From Serratia proteamaculans_D (lineage in GTDB: Bacteria > Pseudomonadota > Gammaproteobacteria > Enterobacterales > Enterobacteriaceae), in NCBI RefSeq assembly GCF_049959315.1, contig NZ_CP188201.1: a stretch of DNA of 64,000 nucleotides; one strand, written 5' to 3'. The notes under the pieces were generated by a model that did no database searches, had not been told where the DNA came from, and saw only the letters and a list, made by a program, of their open reading frames with translations. Made by a program: the position numbers and the translations under genes. Shown piece after piece: positions 1 to 7,545 of this stretch. Each line of letters starts with the position of its first letter. Position 1 is the first letter of the stretch.

Positions 1-524
1 GCTTCGGTGGCAGGCAGCCATTCACCCTGATAACGGGCCTTGCCTTCACCCAACAACACCAGGCTCATGTGTGCCAGCGGTGCCAGGTCGCCGGAGGCGC
101 CCACGGAGCCTTTCAGCGGGATATGCGGATAGACTTCGGCGTTGACCAGCGCCATCAGCGCCTGGATCACTTCCAGACGGATGCCGGAGAAGCCGCGCGA
201 CAGGCTGTTGATTTTCAGCACCATAATCAGGCGCACCAGATTGTCGTCGGTGGGGGCACCGACGCCGGCGGCATGTGACAGCACGATAGAACGCTGCAGG
301 TCTTCCAGATCTTCGCGGGCGATGCGGGTGGAGGCCAGCAGGCCGAAACCGGTGTTAATGCCGTAGGTGGTCCGGTTTTCCTCAACGATACGCTCAACGC
401 AGGCAACGCTTTTCTGGATATCTGCGTAGGCATTGTCGTCCAGAGTCAGGGTGACCGGGTGTTGATAAATTTCACGCAGTTGCGCCAGTGTCAGTTGGCC
501 AGGGCGAATGGTCAGCGCTTTCAT
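1..524 (-). CDS. hutH: Histidine ammonia-lyase, N-terminal part (cut by window edge)
   Basis: Histidine ammonia-lyase deaminates L-histidine to urocanate, the first step of the Hut pathway. Only the first 174 codons are inside the window. Visible are the catalytic tyrosine in TTYGINTGFG (Tyr53) and the GASGDLAPL motif, whose Ala143-Ser144-Gly145 cyclise into the MIO electrophile; these positions match the family. The ATG (minus strand, 524-522) overlaps the hutU stop as ATGA, so hutU and hutH are translationally coupled, with hutU first. A run AAGGAG lies about 8 bases upstream. The identification is secure; the C-terminal half is not visible. Confidence 0.97.
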   Translation of the reverse strand, partial: MKALTIRPGQLTLAQLREIYQHPVTLTLDDNAYADIQKSVACVERIVEENRTTYGINTGFGLLASTRIAREDLEDLQRSIVLSHAAGVGAPTDDNLVRLIMVLKINSLSRGFSGIRLEVIQALMALVNAEVYPHIPLKGSVGASGDLAPLAHMSLVLLGEGKARYQGEWLPATE

Positions 525-2212
525 GCTTTGTCTCCTTGAGTCGCAGCCACCATCGGCAGGTTCAAACCTTGCTCGCGGGCGCATTCAATGGCGATGTCGT
601 AACCGGCATCGGCGTGACGCATTACGCCGGTGGCCGGGTCGTTATGCAATACGCGGGCGATGCGTTCTGCGGCTTCATCGGTGCCGTCACAAACGATAAC
701 CATACCGGAGTGTTGGGAGAAGCCCATGCCGACGCCGCCGCCGTGGTGCAGGGAAACCCAGGTCGCGCCGCTGGCGGTGTTGAGCAGGGCGTTAAGCAGC
801 GGCCAGTCGGACACGGCGTCTGAGCCGTCTTTCATTGATTCGGTTTCACGGTTCGGGCTGGCGACCGAGCCGGAGTCCAGATGGTCACGGCCGATGACGA
901 TAGGTGCGGACAGCTCGCCGCTACGCACCATTTCGTTGAACGCCAGACCCAGTTTGGCGCGCTGGCCCAGACCGACCCAGCAGATACGTGCCGGCAGACC
1001 CTGGAAGCTGATGCGCTCGCGTGCCATATCCAGCCAGCGGTGCAGATGCTCGTCATCCGGGATCAGCTCTTTAACCATGGCGTCGGTTTTGTAGATGTCT
1101 TGCGGATCGCCAGACAGCGCGGCCCAGCGGAACGGGCCAACACCGCGGCAGAACAGAGGGCGGATATAGGCCGGTACGAAGCCTGGGAAGTCAAAGGCAT
1201 TGCTGACGCCCATTTCTTTCGCCATCTGACGAATGTTGTTGCCGTAGTCGAAGGTTGGCACGCCCATTTTCTGGAACGCCAGCATGGCTTCGACGTGTTC
1301 GGCCATTGACTGTTTGGCGGCGATCACTACCTGAGCGGGTTCGGTCAGCGCACGCTGACGGTATTCTTCCCAGCTCCAGCCTTTAGGCAGGTAGCCGTTC
1401 AGCGGATCGTGGGCGCTGGTCTGGTCGGTGACCATGTCCGGACGAACGCCGCGGCGTACCAGTTCCGGCAGAACCTCTGCCGCGTTACCGCACAGGGCGA
1501 TGGAGATGGCTTTGCCTTCGGCGGTGTATTTCTTGATGCGGGCCAGTGCGTCGTCCAGATCCACTGCTTGTTCATCGACATAGCGGGTTTTCAGGCGGAA
1601 ATCGATGCGGCTCTGCTGGCATTCGATGTTCAGCGAGCAAGCGCCTGCCAGCGTGGCAGCCAGCGGCTGTGCGCCACCCATGCCACCCAGACCGGCGGTC
1701 AGCACCCAGCGGCCCTGCAGGCTGCCGTCATAATGCTGGCGACCCGCTTCCACGAAGGTTTCATAGGTACCCTGGACGATGCCCTGGCTACCGATGTAAA
1801 TCCAGCTGCCGGCGGTCATCTGGCCGTACATGGCCAGGCCTTTGGCATCCAGTTCGTTAAAGTGTTCCCAGGTTGCCCAGTGTGGCACCAGGTTGGAGTT
1901 GGCGATCAGCACGCGTGGCGCGTTGCTGTGGGTTTTGAAAACCCCGACCGGCTTGCCGGACTGCACCAGCAGGGTTTCGTCGTCTTCCAGGGTTTTCAGG
2001 GTGGCGACAATTTTGTCGTAGCAATCCCAGTCACGCGCGGCGCGGCCAATGCCACCGTACACCACCAGCTCATGCGGGTTCTCCGCCACTTCAGGATCGA
2101 GGTTGTTCATCAGCATGCGCAACGGCGCTTCGGTCAGCCAGCTTTTTGCATTTAATTTTGTGCCGCGTGGCGCGCGTACTTCGACATTGCGAACTTTGTT
2201 ATTTGCAGTCAC
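521..2212 (-). CDS. hutU: Urocanate hydratase
   Basis: Urocanase converts urocanate to imidazolone propionate using tightly bound NAD+ as electrophile, in the cytoplasm. The protein begins TANNKVRNVEVRAPRG and carries the family motifs YGGIGRAARDW (about 52-62), GLGGMGGAQ (about 174-182, NAD site) and CRGVGPFRWAAL (active-site Cys region). I chose the GTG start at 2212 because GAGGAAAA precedes it and it gives 563 aa, the usual urocanase length; an in-frame upstream extension to 2386 runs through the operator and is not family-like. The stop overlaps hutH. A HutC-like operator lies about 95 bp upstream. Confidence 0.96.
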   Translation of the reverse strand: MTANNKVRNVEVRAPRGTKLNAKSWLTEAPLRMLMNNLDPEVAENPHELVVYGGIGRAARDWDCYDKIVATLKTLEDDETLLVQSGKPVGVFKTHSNAPRVLIANSNLVPHWATWEHFNELDAKGLAMYGQMTAGSWIYIGSQGIVQGTYETFVEAGRQHYDGSLQGRWVLTAGLGGMGGAQPLAATLAGACSLNIECQQSRIDFRLKTRYVDEQAVDLDDALARIKKYTAEGKAISIALCGNAAEVLPELVRRGVRPDMVTDQTSAHDPLNGYLPKGWSWEEYRQRALTEPAQVVIAAKQSMAEHVEAMLAFQKMGVPTFDYGNNIRQMAKEMGVSNAFDFPGFVPAYIRPLFCRGVGPFRWAALSGDPQDIYKTDAMVKELIPDDEHLHRWLDMARERISFQGLPARICWVGLGQRAKLGLAFNEMVRSGELSAPIVIGRDHLDSGSVASPNRETESMKDGSDAVSDWPLLNALLNTASGATWVSLHHGGGVGMGFSQHSGMVIVCDGTDEAAERIARVLHNDPATGVMRHADAGYDIAIECAREQGLNLPMVAATQGDKA

Positions 2213-2305
2213 AGCATTTTCCTCAAACAGTATTGGTGCAGAATCCCATAACGCGGTGGGGTGAATCACCACGCCATAACAATGCGTAGGGTTTATTAAC
2301 ATATA

Positions 2306-2319
2306 CTTGTATGTACAAG
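2306..2319. promoter_or_regulatory. HutC-like operator upstream of hutUH
   Basis: CTTGTATGTACAAG is an inverted repeat (CTTGTA-tg-TACAAG) about 95 bp upstream of the hutU GTG. HutC, a GntR-family repressor relieved by urocanate, binds sites of this kind in hut promoters. A related core, TGTATATACA, sits upstream of the neighbouring transporter gene at 3996-4005. Binding by HutC is inferred; hutC itself is not in the window. Confidence 0.7.
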
Positions 2320-2559
2320 CATATGCAACACCGACCAGTGAAGGACAAAAATGGCATAAGGAAAAGTTATTTTTGTTATTAATCAATGTGATGACATTTA
2401 ATCAGGCGGTATGTCCATTAGCTGGACAGGAGAGAACAGTGAGCCATTCAACAAAAATGAATTAAAAATGGGTCAATTTTGCGCGTCCAATCACAATAAA
2501 TTTACATACCTATTACAAGTTAGGGCCTGTGATAAAAAAGTCCTATCGCTGGAAGCAAA

Positions 2560-2585
2560 ACGCCCGCCAGAAGGCGGGCATTTTT
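2560..2585. terminator. Bidirectional terminator after the AAHS transporter
   Basis: GCCCGCC-agaa-GGCGGGC (2562-2579) forms a 7-bp GC stem with a T run on the plus side (ATTTTTCTTT) and GTTTT on the minus side. It begins about 8 bases past the transporter stop on the minus strand and separates that gene from hutU. Confidence 0.8.
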
Positions 2586-2587
2586 CT

Positions 2588-3925
2588 TTATGCTGCAGGC
2601 TGTAACACCGCCCGGCGGGTCATTTTGAATACTGTGGCGATAGCCGCGATCAACGCCGGTACGCAAAGGAACATCAAAATACTCTGCACTTCCCACTGCA
2701 TAGCCAGCAGCTGCGCCCCCATCATGGTTCCCGCCACGCCACCAAAGCGACCGATGCCCTGCATCCAGGCAATGCCGGTTGCGCGACTGTGGGTGGGGTA
2801 AAAGGTCGCCGCCAGCGTTTGCAGGCCGGACTGCGCGCCGTTCATGGTAATCCCCATCAGGAAGATAAAGGTGCCCAGCAGCACGATATGGCTGTCCTCG
2901 GTGGCCATCGCTACGATCAGCAGCGCGGTAATCACAAAGCCGCTCGACACCACCTTATGGGCGTTCCAGCGGTCCATCAGCCAGCCGGCCACCAGAATGC
3001 CGAGGGTGCCACCGAAGGTGAACAGCGAGGTCAGGATCGCCGACTGCTCCAACTGATAGCCCAGTCCCTGCATCAGGATAGGCATCCAGCTCAGCAACAC
3101 GTAATAAATCACCAGCCCCATAAAGTAGGTCAGCCACAGCATCAGCGTGCCGGTCAGATAAGGCCGGGTGAACAACAGGCCGACGCTGGTTTTCGATTGT
3201 GCCAGCTTCTCTTCGTACAGATAGAAACGGGTTACCTGGTCGAGATCCTGGCTGACAAAGCGCTGGGCAATGCGTTTGATTTTGATCGCGTCTTTGCCGC
3301 GGTTAACCATGTACTTGACCGATTCCGGCAGGAACAGGATCAACAATACTGTCAGCACCAGCGGAGCGATCGCTCCCAACAACAGCACGCTGTGCCAGCC
3401 ATAGGCCGGGATAAGCCATGACGAAATCGCTCCGCCGCCTGCGGCGCCCAGAGGGAAACCACAGTACATGGTGTTAATTGCCAATGAACGGCAGCGCTGC
3501 GGTGCATATTCGGAAATCAGCGTGATGGCGTTCGGCATTGCCGCTCCCAGCCCCAGGCCGGTGAGAAAACGCCACAGCGTCAGGCTATTGAGCGAGCCGG
3601 CATAGGCGGTAGCCAGGCTCGAAAGACCAAAGAACAGGCATGAAAACACCAATACCCGTTTGCGACCGATACGATCGGATATTGGCCCGGCAACCAGCGC
3701 ACCGAGTGACAGGCCCAACAGGGCGGCGCTCAGCACCGGACCGAGATCCTGTTTTACAATGCCCCAGTCTTTGGCGACCGAAGGGGCGATATACCCCATG
3801 GCTGCAGTGTCAAAGCCATCAATGGCCAGGATCAGGAATCCCAAAATGATCAAGGTCCAGTGAAACAGCGAGAATTTGCTGTCGTCGATGGCCTGCTGAA
3901 TATTCAACTCGGTGGAATGAGCCAT
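2588..3925 (-). CDS. MFS transporter, aromatic acid:H+ symporter (AAHS) type
   Basis: A 445-aa, 12-helix major facilitator. The first helix carries DGFD (in LAIDGFDTAAMGYIAP), the signature of the AAHS branch (PcaK, BenK, MhpT), and the loop 2-3 motif A reads GPISDRIGRKRV. These carriers import aromatic or heterocyclic carboxylates with protons. The ATG at 3925 is preceded by AGAGGGTG; the open frame extends upstream to 4012 but without a ribosome site. The gene lies upstream of hutUH on the same strand, and a TGTATATACA palindrome 71 bp before the start resembles the hut operator. I infer a role in urocanate or a related imidazole acid; a benzoate-like substrate remains possible. Confidence 0.85.
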   Translation of the reverse strand: MAHSTELNIQQAIDDSKFSLFHWTLIILGFLILAIDGFDTAAMGYIAPSVAKDWGIVKQDLGPVLSAALLGLSLGALVAGPISDRIGRKRVLVFSCLFFGLSSLATAYAGSLNSLTLWRFLTGLGLGAAMPNAITLISEYAPQRCRSLAINTMYCGFPLGAAGGGAISSWLIPAYGWHSVLLLGAIAPLVLTVLLILFLPESVKYMVNRGKDAIKIKRIAQRFVSQDLDQVTRFYLYEEKLAQSKTSVGLLFTRPYLTGTLMLWLTYFMGLVIYYVLLSWMPILMQGLGYQLEQSAILTSLFTFGGTLGILVAGWLMDRWNAHKVVSSGFVITALLIVAMATEDSHIVLLGTFIFLMGITMNGAQSGLQTLAATFYPTHSRATGIAWMQGIGRFGGVAGTMMGAQLLAMQWEVQSILMFLCVPALIAAIATVFKMTRRAVLQPAA

Positions 3926-3995
3926 AGCACCCTCTAAACGCAGATGTGATTGTGATGAATGAACCGCCGGAACTGGCGTCCGACTTGTGCTTGCC

Positions 3996-4005
3996 TGTAT
4001 ATACA
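3996..4005. promoter_or_regulatory. TGTATATACA palindrome, possible HutC operator of the transporter
   Basis: A perfect 10-bp palindrome within CTGTATATACATCTGCATG. Aligned with the hut site, 16 of 21 positions of the surrounding segments agree (TTGTATGTACA against CTGTATATACA in the core). This suggests common control of the transporter and hutUH. Confidence 0.5.
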
Positions 4006-4189
4006 TCTGCATGTGAGCGGTTTATGTCAAATATATTTATCTTATACGTTAATTAAATGTTGTTTTTGCGAAGCAGATTACATCGTCAGTGCAAGGGGAT
4101 GGTTCAGTAAACCAATTAAATGAAGTCGATAGCCGGTGAGATAAGCTGGGAGCAGCACGGCGGATAAAATTTAATACAATTTCGTCTGT

Positions 4190-4218
4190 TTGGTCGCCGG
4201 GCCGGAATCTGCGATAAT
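4190..4218 (+). promoter_or_regulatory. Candidate sigma70 promoter of queE
   Basis: TTGGTC (4190-4195), a 17-base spacer and GATAAT (4213-4218) lie about 30 bases before the queE ATG. The rest of the 323-bp gap 3926-4248 holds the transporter leader with the TGTATATACA palindrome; no other gene is seen. No preQ1-type riboswitch is recognisable. Confidence 0.5.
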
Positions 4219-4248
4219 CCCTTTTTACCTATCCAGATTGAGAAACCG

Positions 4249-4920
4249 ATGCAGTACCCGATTAATGAAATGTTCCAAACCTTGCAGGGCGAAGGCTTTT
4301 TTACCGGCGTTCCGGCCATTTTTATCCGCCTGCAGGGCTGCCCGGTAGGATGCAGCTGGTGCGATACCAAACATACCTGGGAAAAGGAAGCCAATCGGGA
4401 AGTGGATATGCAACGGATTCTGGTGAAAACCGAAGAGAGCGATGCCTGGGGCAGCGCCAGTGCCGAGCAGTTACTGGCAGTCATTCGCCAACAAGGCTAT
4501 ACCGCTCGCCACGTGGTGATCACCGGCGGCGAACCCTGCATTTACGATCTGACCCCGCTGACCGAACTGCTGGAAGACAATGGCTACGGTTGCCAGATTG
4601 AAACCAGCGGCACTCATGAGATCCAATGTTCGGCGAAAACCTGGGTAACGGTTTCACCCAAGGTGAATATGCGCGGTGGCATGAAGGTGTTGAGCCAGGC
4701 TTTGCAACGTGCTGATGAAGTGAAACACCCGGTTGGACGCGAGCGTGATATTGAAGCGCTGGATGAGCTGCTGGCTACGCTGCACGATGAGAAGCCGCGG
4801 ATTATCGCATTGCAGCCGATCAGTCAGAAGGAAGAGGCGACCCGCCTGTGTATTGAAACCTGCATAGCGCGCAACTGGCGCCTGTCGATGCAGACCCATA
4901 AGTATCTGAATATCGCCTAA
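4249..4920 (+). CDS. queE: 7-carboxy-7-deazaguanine synthase (radical SAM)
   Basis: QueE rearranges 6-carboxytetrahydropterin to 7-carboxy-7-deazaguanine, the ring-contraction step of queuosine synthesis. The 223 aa equal the E. coli length. The radical-SAM cluster is CPVGCSWC (Cys31, Cys35, Cys38, spacing CxxxCxxC), followed by the GGEP motif (VVITGGEPCIYDL). Cytoplasmic enzyme, Mg2+ and SAM dependent. It converges on queD, the previous enzyme of the pathway, and the two share a hairpin between their stops. Confidence 0.96.
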   Translation: MQYPINEMFQTLQGEGFFTGVPAIFIRLQGCPVGCSWCDTKHTWEKEANREVDMQRILVKTEESDAWGSASAEQLLAVIRQQGYTARHVVITGGEPCIYDLTPLTELLEDNGYGCQIETSGTHEIQCSAKTWVTVSPKVNMRGGMKVLSQALQRADEVKHPVGRERDIEALDELLATLHDEKPRIIALQPISQKEEATRLCIETCIARNWRLSMQTHKYLNIA

Positions 4921-4924
4921 AATT

Positions 4925-4948
4925 CAGGGCGCCATAGGGCGCCCTTAG
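4925..4948. terminator. Shared hairpin between convergent queE and queD
   Basis: GGGCGCC (4927-4933), loop ATAG, GGCGCCC (4938-4944), followed by TTAGTTT on the plus strand and CTGAATTTT on the minus strand. The T runs are imperfect, so termination may be partial. Confidence 0.55.
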
Positions 4949-4949
4949 T

Positions 4950-5309
4950 TTAACCTTTATACACGCATCCGGCGGTACAGGTTTCTTTCACCATCACCGC
5001 AGTCAGTTCCGGCAACTGGGGTTTGAGCTGCTGCCAAATCCAGGCGGCAAGGACTTCGCTGGTGGGATTTTCCAATCCTGGAATATCATTGAGATAATTG
5101 TGATCCAGGCGCTCCCAGATTGGGGAGAACACGGCTTTAAGCTCGGCGAAATCCATCACCCAACCGGTGTGTGCATCCACTTCACCGGTCACTTCCAGAC
5201 GCACCATAAACGAATGCCCGTGCAGACGGCCGCATTTATGGCCCTCCGCTACGTTCGGCAAGCGGTGTGCGGCTTCAAACTGAAAATCTTTAAACAGCGT
5301 GGTTGCCAT
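4950..5309 (-). CDS. queD: 6-carboxy-5,6,7,8-tetrahydropterin synthase
   Basis: QueD converts dihydroneopterin triphosphate to 6-carboxytetrahydropterin, the substrate of QueE. The 119-aa protein has the PTPS-family zinc histidines His15 (FEAAH) and His30/His32 (RLHGHSF) with catalytic Cys26 between them, and ends in the CTAGCVYKG tail typical of the E. coli form. The start at 5309 matches family length. Confidence 0.96.
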   Translation of the reverse strand: MATTLFKDFQFEAAHRLPNVAEGHKCGRLHGHSFMVRLEVTGEVDAHTGWVMDFAELKAVFSPIWERLDHNYLNDIPGLENPTSEVLAAWIWQQLKPQLPELTAVMVKETCTAGCVYKG

Positions 5310-5745
5310 TATTACGGCCTCATTGACTCAAAAACCGCCGAAGTTTACCGGAAACGGAGCTTGCTTGCCATTTATACCGCTTTGGTCTACCGGCAGCGTG
5401 AGCAAAGTTGGCTTAACACTTTTTTTGTTTGGTGTGAACGCGACCTATCGATTGGGGTAATGAGTGCCAAATGCGATTCATTCAACAATCGTCAAAAAAA
5501 TGGTTTAATTTTCATGTGGATAAAAAAATCCGCTTAGCGTTTTAAGCACTATCCGTTACCAGAAAAACAGCTTAGTCATTTTAGTTATTATTTATTGCTA
5601 TCCCTTATTTAATCGTTGCCAATCGGCTGGGTAACCTTACAAACTCTCCTGATCTTTTCAGGACCGCAGACCGAACGAAAAAAAGCGGCTGACACTGGCG
5701 AGCACCTGGCTGGATAGGTGCCATGTATAGGAAATAAGTACTGCA
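5310..5745. promoter_or_regulatory. queD-cysJ divergent region with candidate CysB site and cysJ leader
   Basis: This 436-bp gap has no convincing gene. An AT-rich stretch at 5570-5612 contains TTAGTCATT and TTAGTTATT in tandem followed by CTATCCCTTATTT, of the kind bound by the LysR-type activator CysB in cysJIH promoters; the octamer TAGTCATT (5573-5580) recurs upstream of cysG (12564-12571). Closer to cysJ, GCACCT (5702-5707) and AGGTGC (5716-5721) can form a short leader hairpin. cysJ has a poor ribosome site (AGGAAAT lying 13 or more bases upstream of the ATG). Confidence 0.55.
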
Positions 5746-7545
5746 ATGACGACTCAGGCACCTCCAACATCTTTGCTCCCGCTGACGCCCGAACAGCTGG
5801 CGCGCCTGCAGGCAGCGATTGGTGAATATTCACCAACGCAGCTGGCGTGGCTGTCAGGTTATTTTTGGGGAATGGTAAATCAACAGCCGGGCAGCGTTGC
5901 CATTGCGCCGGTAGCTTCCGCTGCCGCCAGCATCACGCTGATCTCTGCTTCGCAGACTGGCAATGCACGCCGTCTGGCGGAGCAGCTGCGCGACGATCTG
6001 TTGGCCGCCAAGCTGAGCGTCACCCTGGTGAATGCCGGTGACTACAAGTTCAAGCAGATTGCCCAGGAACGTTTGCTGGTGATCGTCGCCTCCACGCAAG
6101 GGGAAGGCGAACCGGCGGAAGAGGCGGTGGCGCTGCATAAATTCCTGTTCTCGAAAAAGGCACCCAAGCTTAATGAGACCGCGTTTGCGGTATTCGGCCT
6201 GGGGGACACCTCCTACGAAAACTTCTGTCAGTCGGGTAAAGACTTCGACAGCAAGCTGGCCGAACTGGGGGCAGAGCGCCTGGTTGAGCGGGTTGACGCC
6301 GACGTGGAATATCAGGAACTGGCCACGGCCTGGCGTAAACAGGTAGTGGAAGTGCTGAAAGCACGCGCGCCGGCGGAAAATGCCGCTCCGGGCGTGTTGG
6401 CCAGCGGCGCAGTTGACCTGATCGACAGCAGCCCGTACAGCAAAGAACAGCCGCTGACCGCGCAACTGGCGGTGAAACAAAAAATTACCGGTCGTGCGTC
6501 AGATAAAGACGTACGGCATATCGAGATTGATCTGGGCGATTCTGGTCTGCGCTACCGACCGGGTGACGCGCTGGGCGTCTGGTTCGATAACGATCCTGCG
6601 CTGGTAGACGAACTGGTACAACTGCTGTGGCTGAAAGGCGACGAGCCGGTGGAGGTCGAAGGTAAAACTCTGCCGTTGGCGCAAGCGTTGCGCAGCCATT
6701 TCGAATTGACGCAGAACACTACGCTGATCGTCGACAAATACGCGGCGCTGTCGCGTGATGAGAAGCTGATTGGCCTGCTGGCAGATAAAGCTGCGCTGCA
6801 GCATTACGCGCACAATACGCCGATTGTTGACATGGTGCGTCAGGCTCCGGCCGATCTCAACGCTGAACAGTTGATTGGTCTGCTGCGTCCGTTGACGCCG
6901 CGCCTGTATTCCATCGCTTCCTCACAGGCTGAGAACGAAAACGAAGTGCACGTTACCGTTGGCGTGGTGCGCTACGACATCGACGGCCGTGTTCGTGCCG
7001 GAGGCGCTTCCAGCTTCCTGGCCGATCGCCTGGAAGAAGACGGCGATGTACGGGTGTTCATTGAGCACAACGACAACTTCCGCCTGCCAGCCAACCCGGA
7101 AACGCCGGTGATCATGATTGGTCCCGGCACCGGTATTGCGCCGTTCCGCGCCTTTATGCAGCAGCGTGACGCTGATGGTGCCGGCGGCAAGAATTGGCTG
7201 TTCTTCGGCAACCCGCACTTTACCGAAGATTTCCTGTATCAGGTCGAATGGCAGCGCTATGTTAAGGATGGTCTGCTGACCCGCATCGATCTGGCCTGGT
7301 CGCGCGATCAACAGCATAAAGTCTACGTACAAGACAAACTGCGCGAACAGGGCGCAGAGGTGTGGCGTTGGATCCAGGAAGGCGCGCATATCTACGTCTG
7401 TGGCGATGCCAACCGCATGGCAAAAGACGTGGAAAATACATTACTGGAACTGGTGGCCGAGCACGGTGGCATGGATACCGAGCTGGCGGATGAATTTTTA
7501 AGTGAGCTGCGCCTTGAGCGCCGTTATCAGCGAGATGTTTACTGA
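5746..7545 (+). CDS. cysJ: NADPH-sulfite reductase flavoprotein alpha subunit
   Basis: CysJ passes electrons from NADPH through FAD and FMN to the CysI hemoprotein for the six-electron reduction of sulfite to sulfide. The 599 aa match E. coli. The order is an N-terminal flavodoxin domain (SASQTGNARRLAEQL near 69, STQGEGEPAEEA near 118), a connecting domain, the FAD motif RLYSIASS near 386, and an NADPH domain with GPGTGIAPFRAF near 457 and the C-terminal RYQRDVY. The stop overlaps the cysI start by one base (TGATG), so the two are coupled. Confidence 0.98.
   Translation: MTTQAPPTSLLPLTPEQLARLQAAIGEYSPTQLAWLSGYFWGMVNQQPGSVAIAPVASAAASITLISASQTGNARRLAEQLRDDLLAAKLSVTLVNAGDYKFKQIAQERLLVIVASTQGEGEPAEEAVALHKFLFSKKAPKLNETAFAVFGLGDTSYENFCQSGKDFDSKLAELGAERLVERVDADVEYQELATAWRKQVVEVLKARAPAENAAPGVLASGAVDLIDSSPYSKEQPLTAQLAVKQKITGRASDKDVRHIEIDLGDSGLRYRPGDALGVWFDNDPALVDELVQLLWLKGDEPVEVEGKTLPLAQALRSHFELTQNTTLIVDKYAALSRDEKLIGLLADKAALQHYAHNTPIVDMVRQAPADLNAEQLIGLLRPLTPRLYSIASSQAENENEVHVTVGVVRYDIDGRVRAGGASSFLADRLEEDGDVRVFIEHNDNFRLPANPETPVIMIGPGTGIAPFRAFMQQRDADGAGGKNWLFFGNPHFTEDFLYQVEWQRYVKDGLLTRIDLAWSRDQQHKVYVQDKLREQGAEVWRWIQEGAHIYVCGDANRMAKDVENTLLELVAEHGGMDTELADEFLSELRLERRYQRDVY

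Larger units (their letters stand above)
2213..2587. other. Intergenic region between hutU and the AAHS transporter
   Basis: These 375 bases hold the hutU promoter and the HutC-like operator at 2306-2319 on one side and the bidirectional terminator hairpin at 2562-2579 on the other. The middle (about 2340-2540) is AT-rich and shows no convincing gene; the short open frame near 2411-2605 on the plus strand reads through the terminator and has no ribosome site or family resemblance. Confidence 0.6.

Noticed and set aside
1409..2155. Plus-strand open frame of 248 codons opposite hutU
   Set aside because: Lies wholly antisense to a conserved urocanase, has no ribosome site, and its composition is that of a reverse reading of a GC-rich gene.
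2411..2605. Small plus-strand frame between hutU and the transporter
   Set aside because: Runs through a terminator stem, no ribosome site, no homology apparent.
4116..4484. Minus-strand frame overlapping the queE start
   Set aside because: Antisense to queE and its promoter; no conserved motif.
5100..5537. Plus-strand frame over queD and the intergenic region
   Set aside because: First half is antisense to queD and the rest is AT-rich non-coding sequence.
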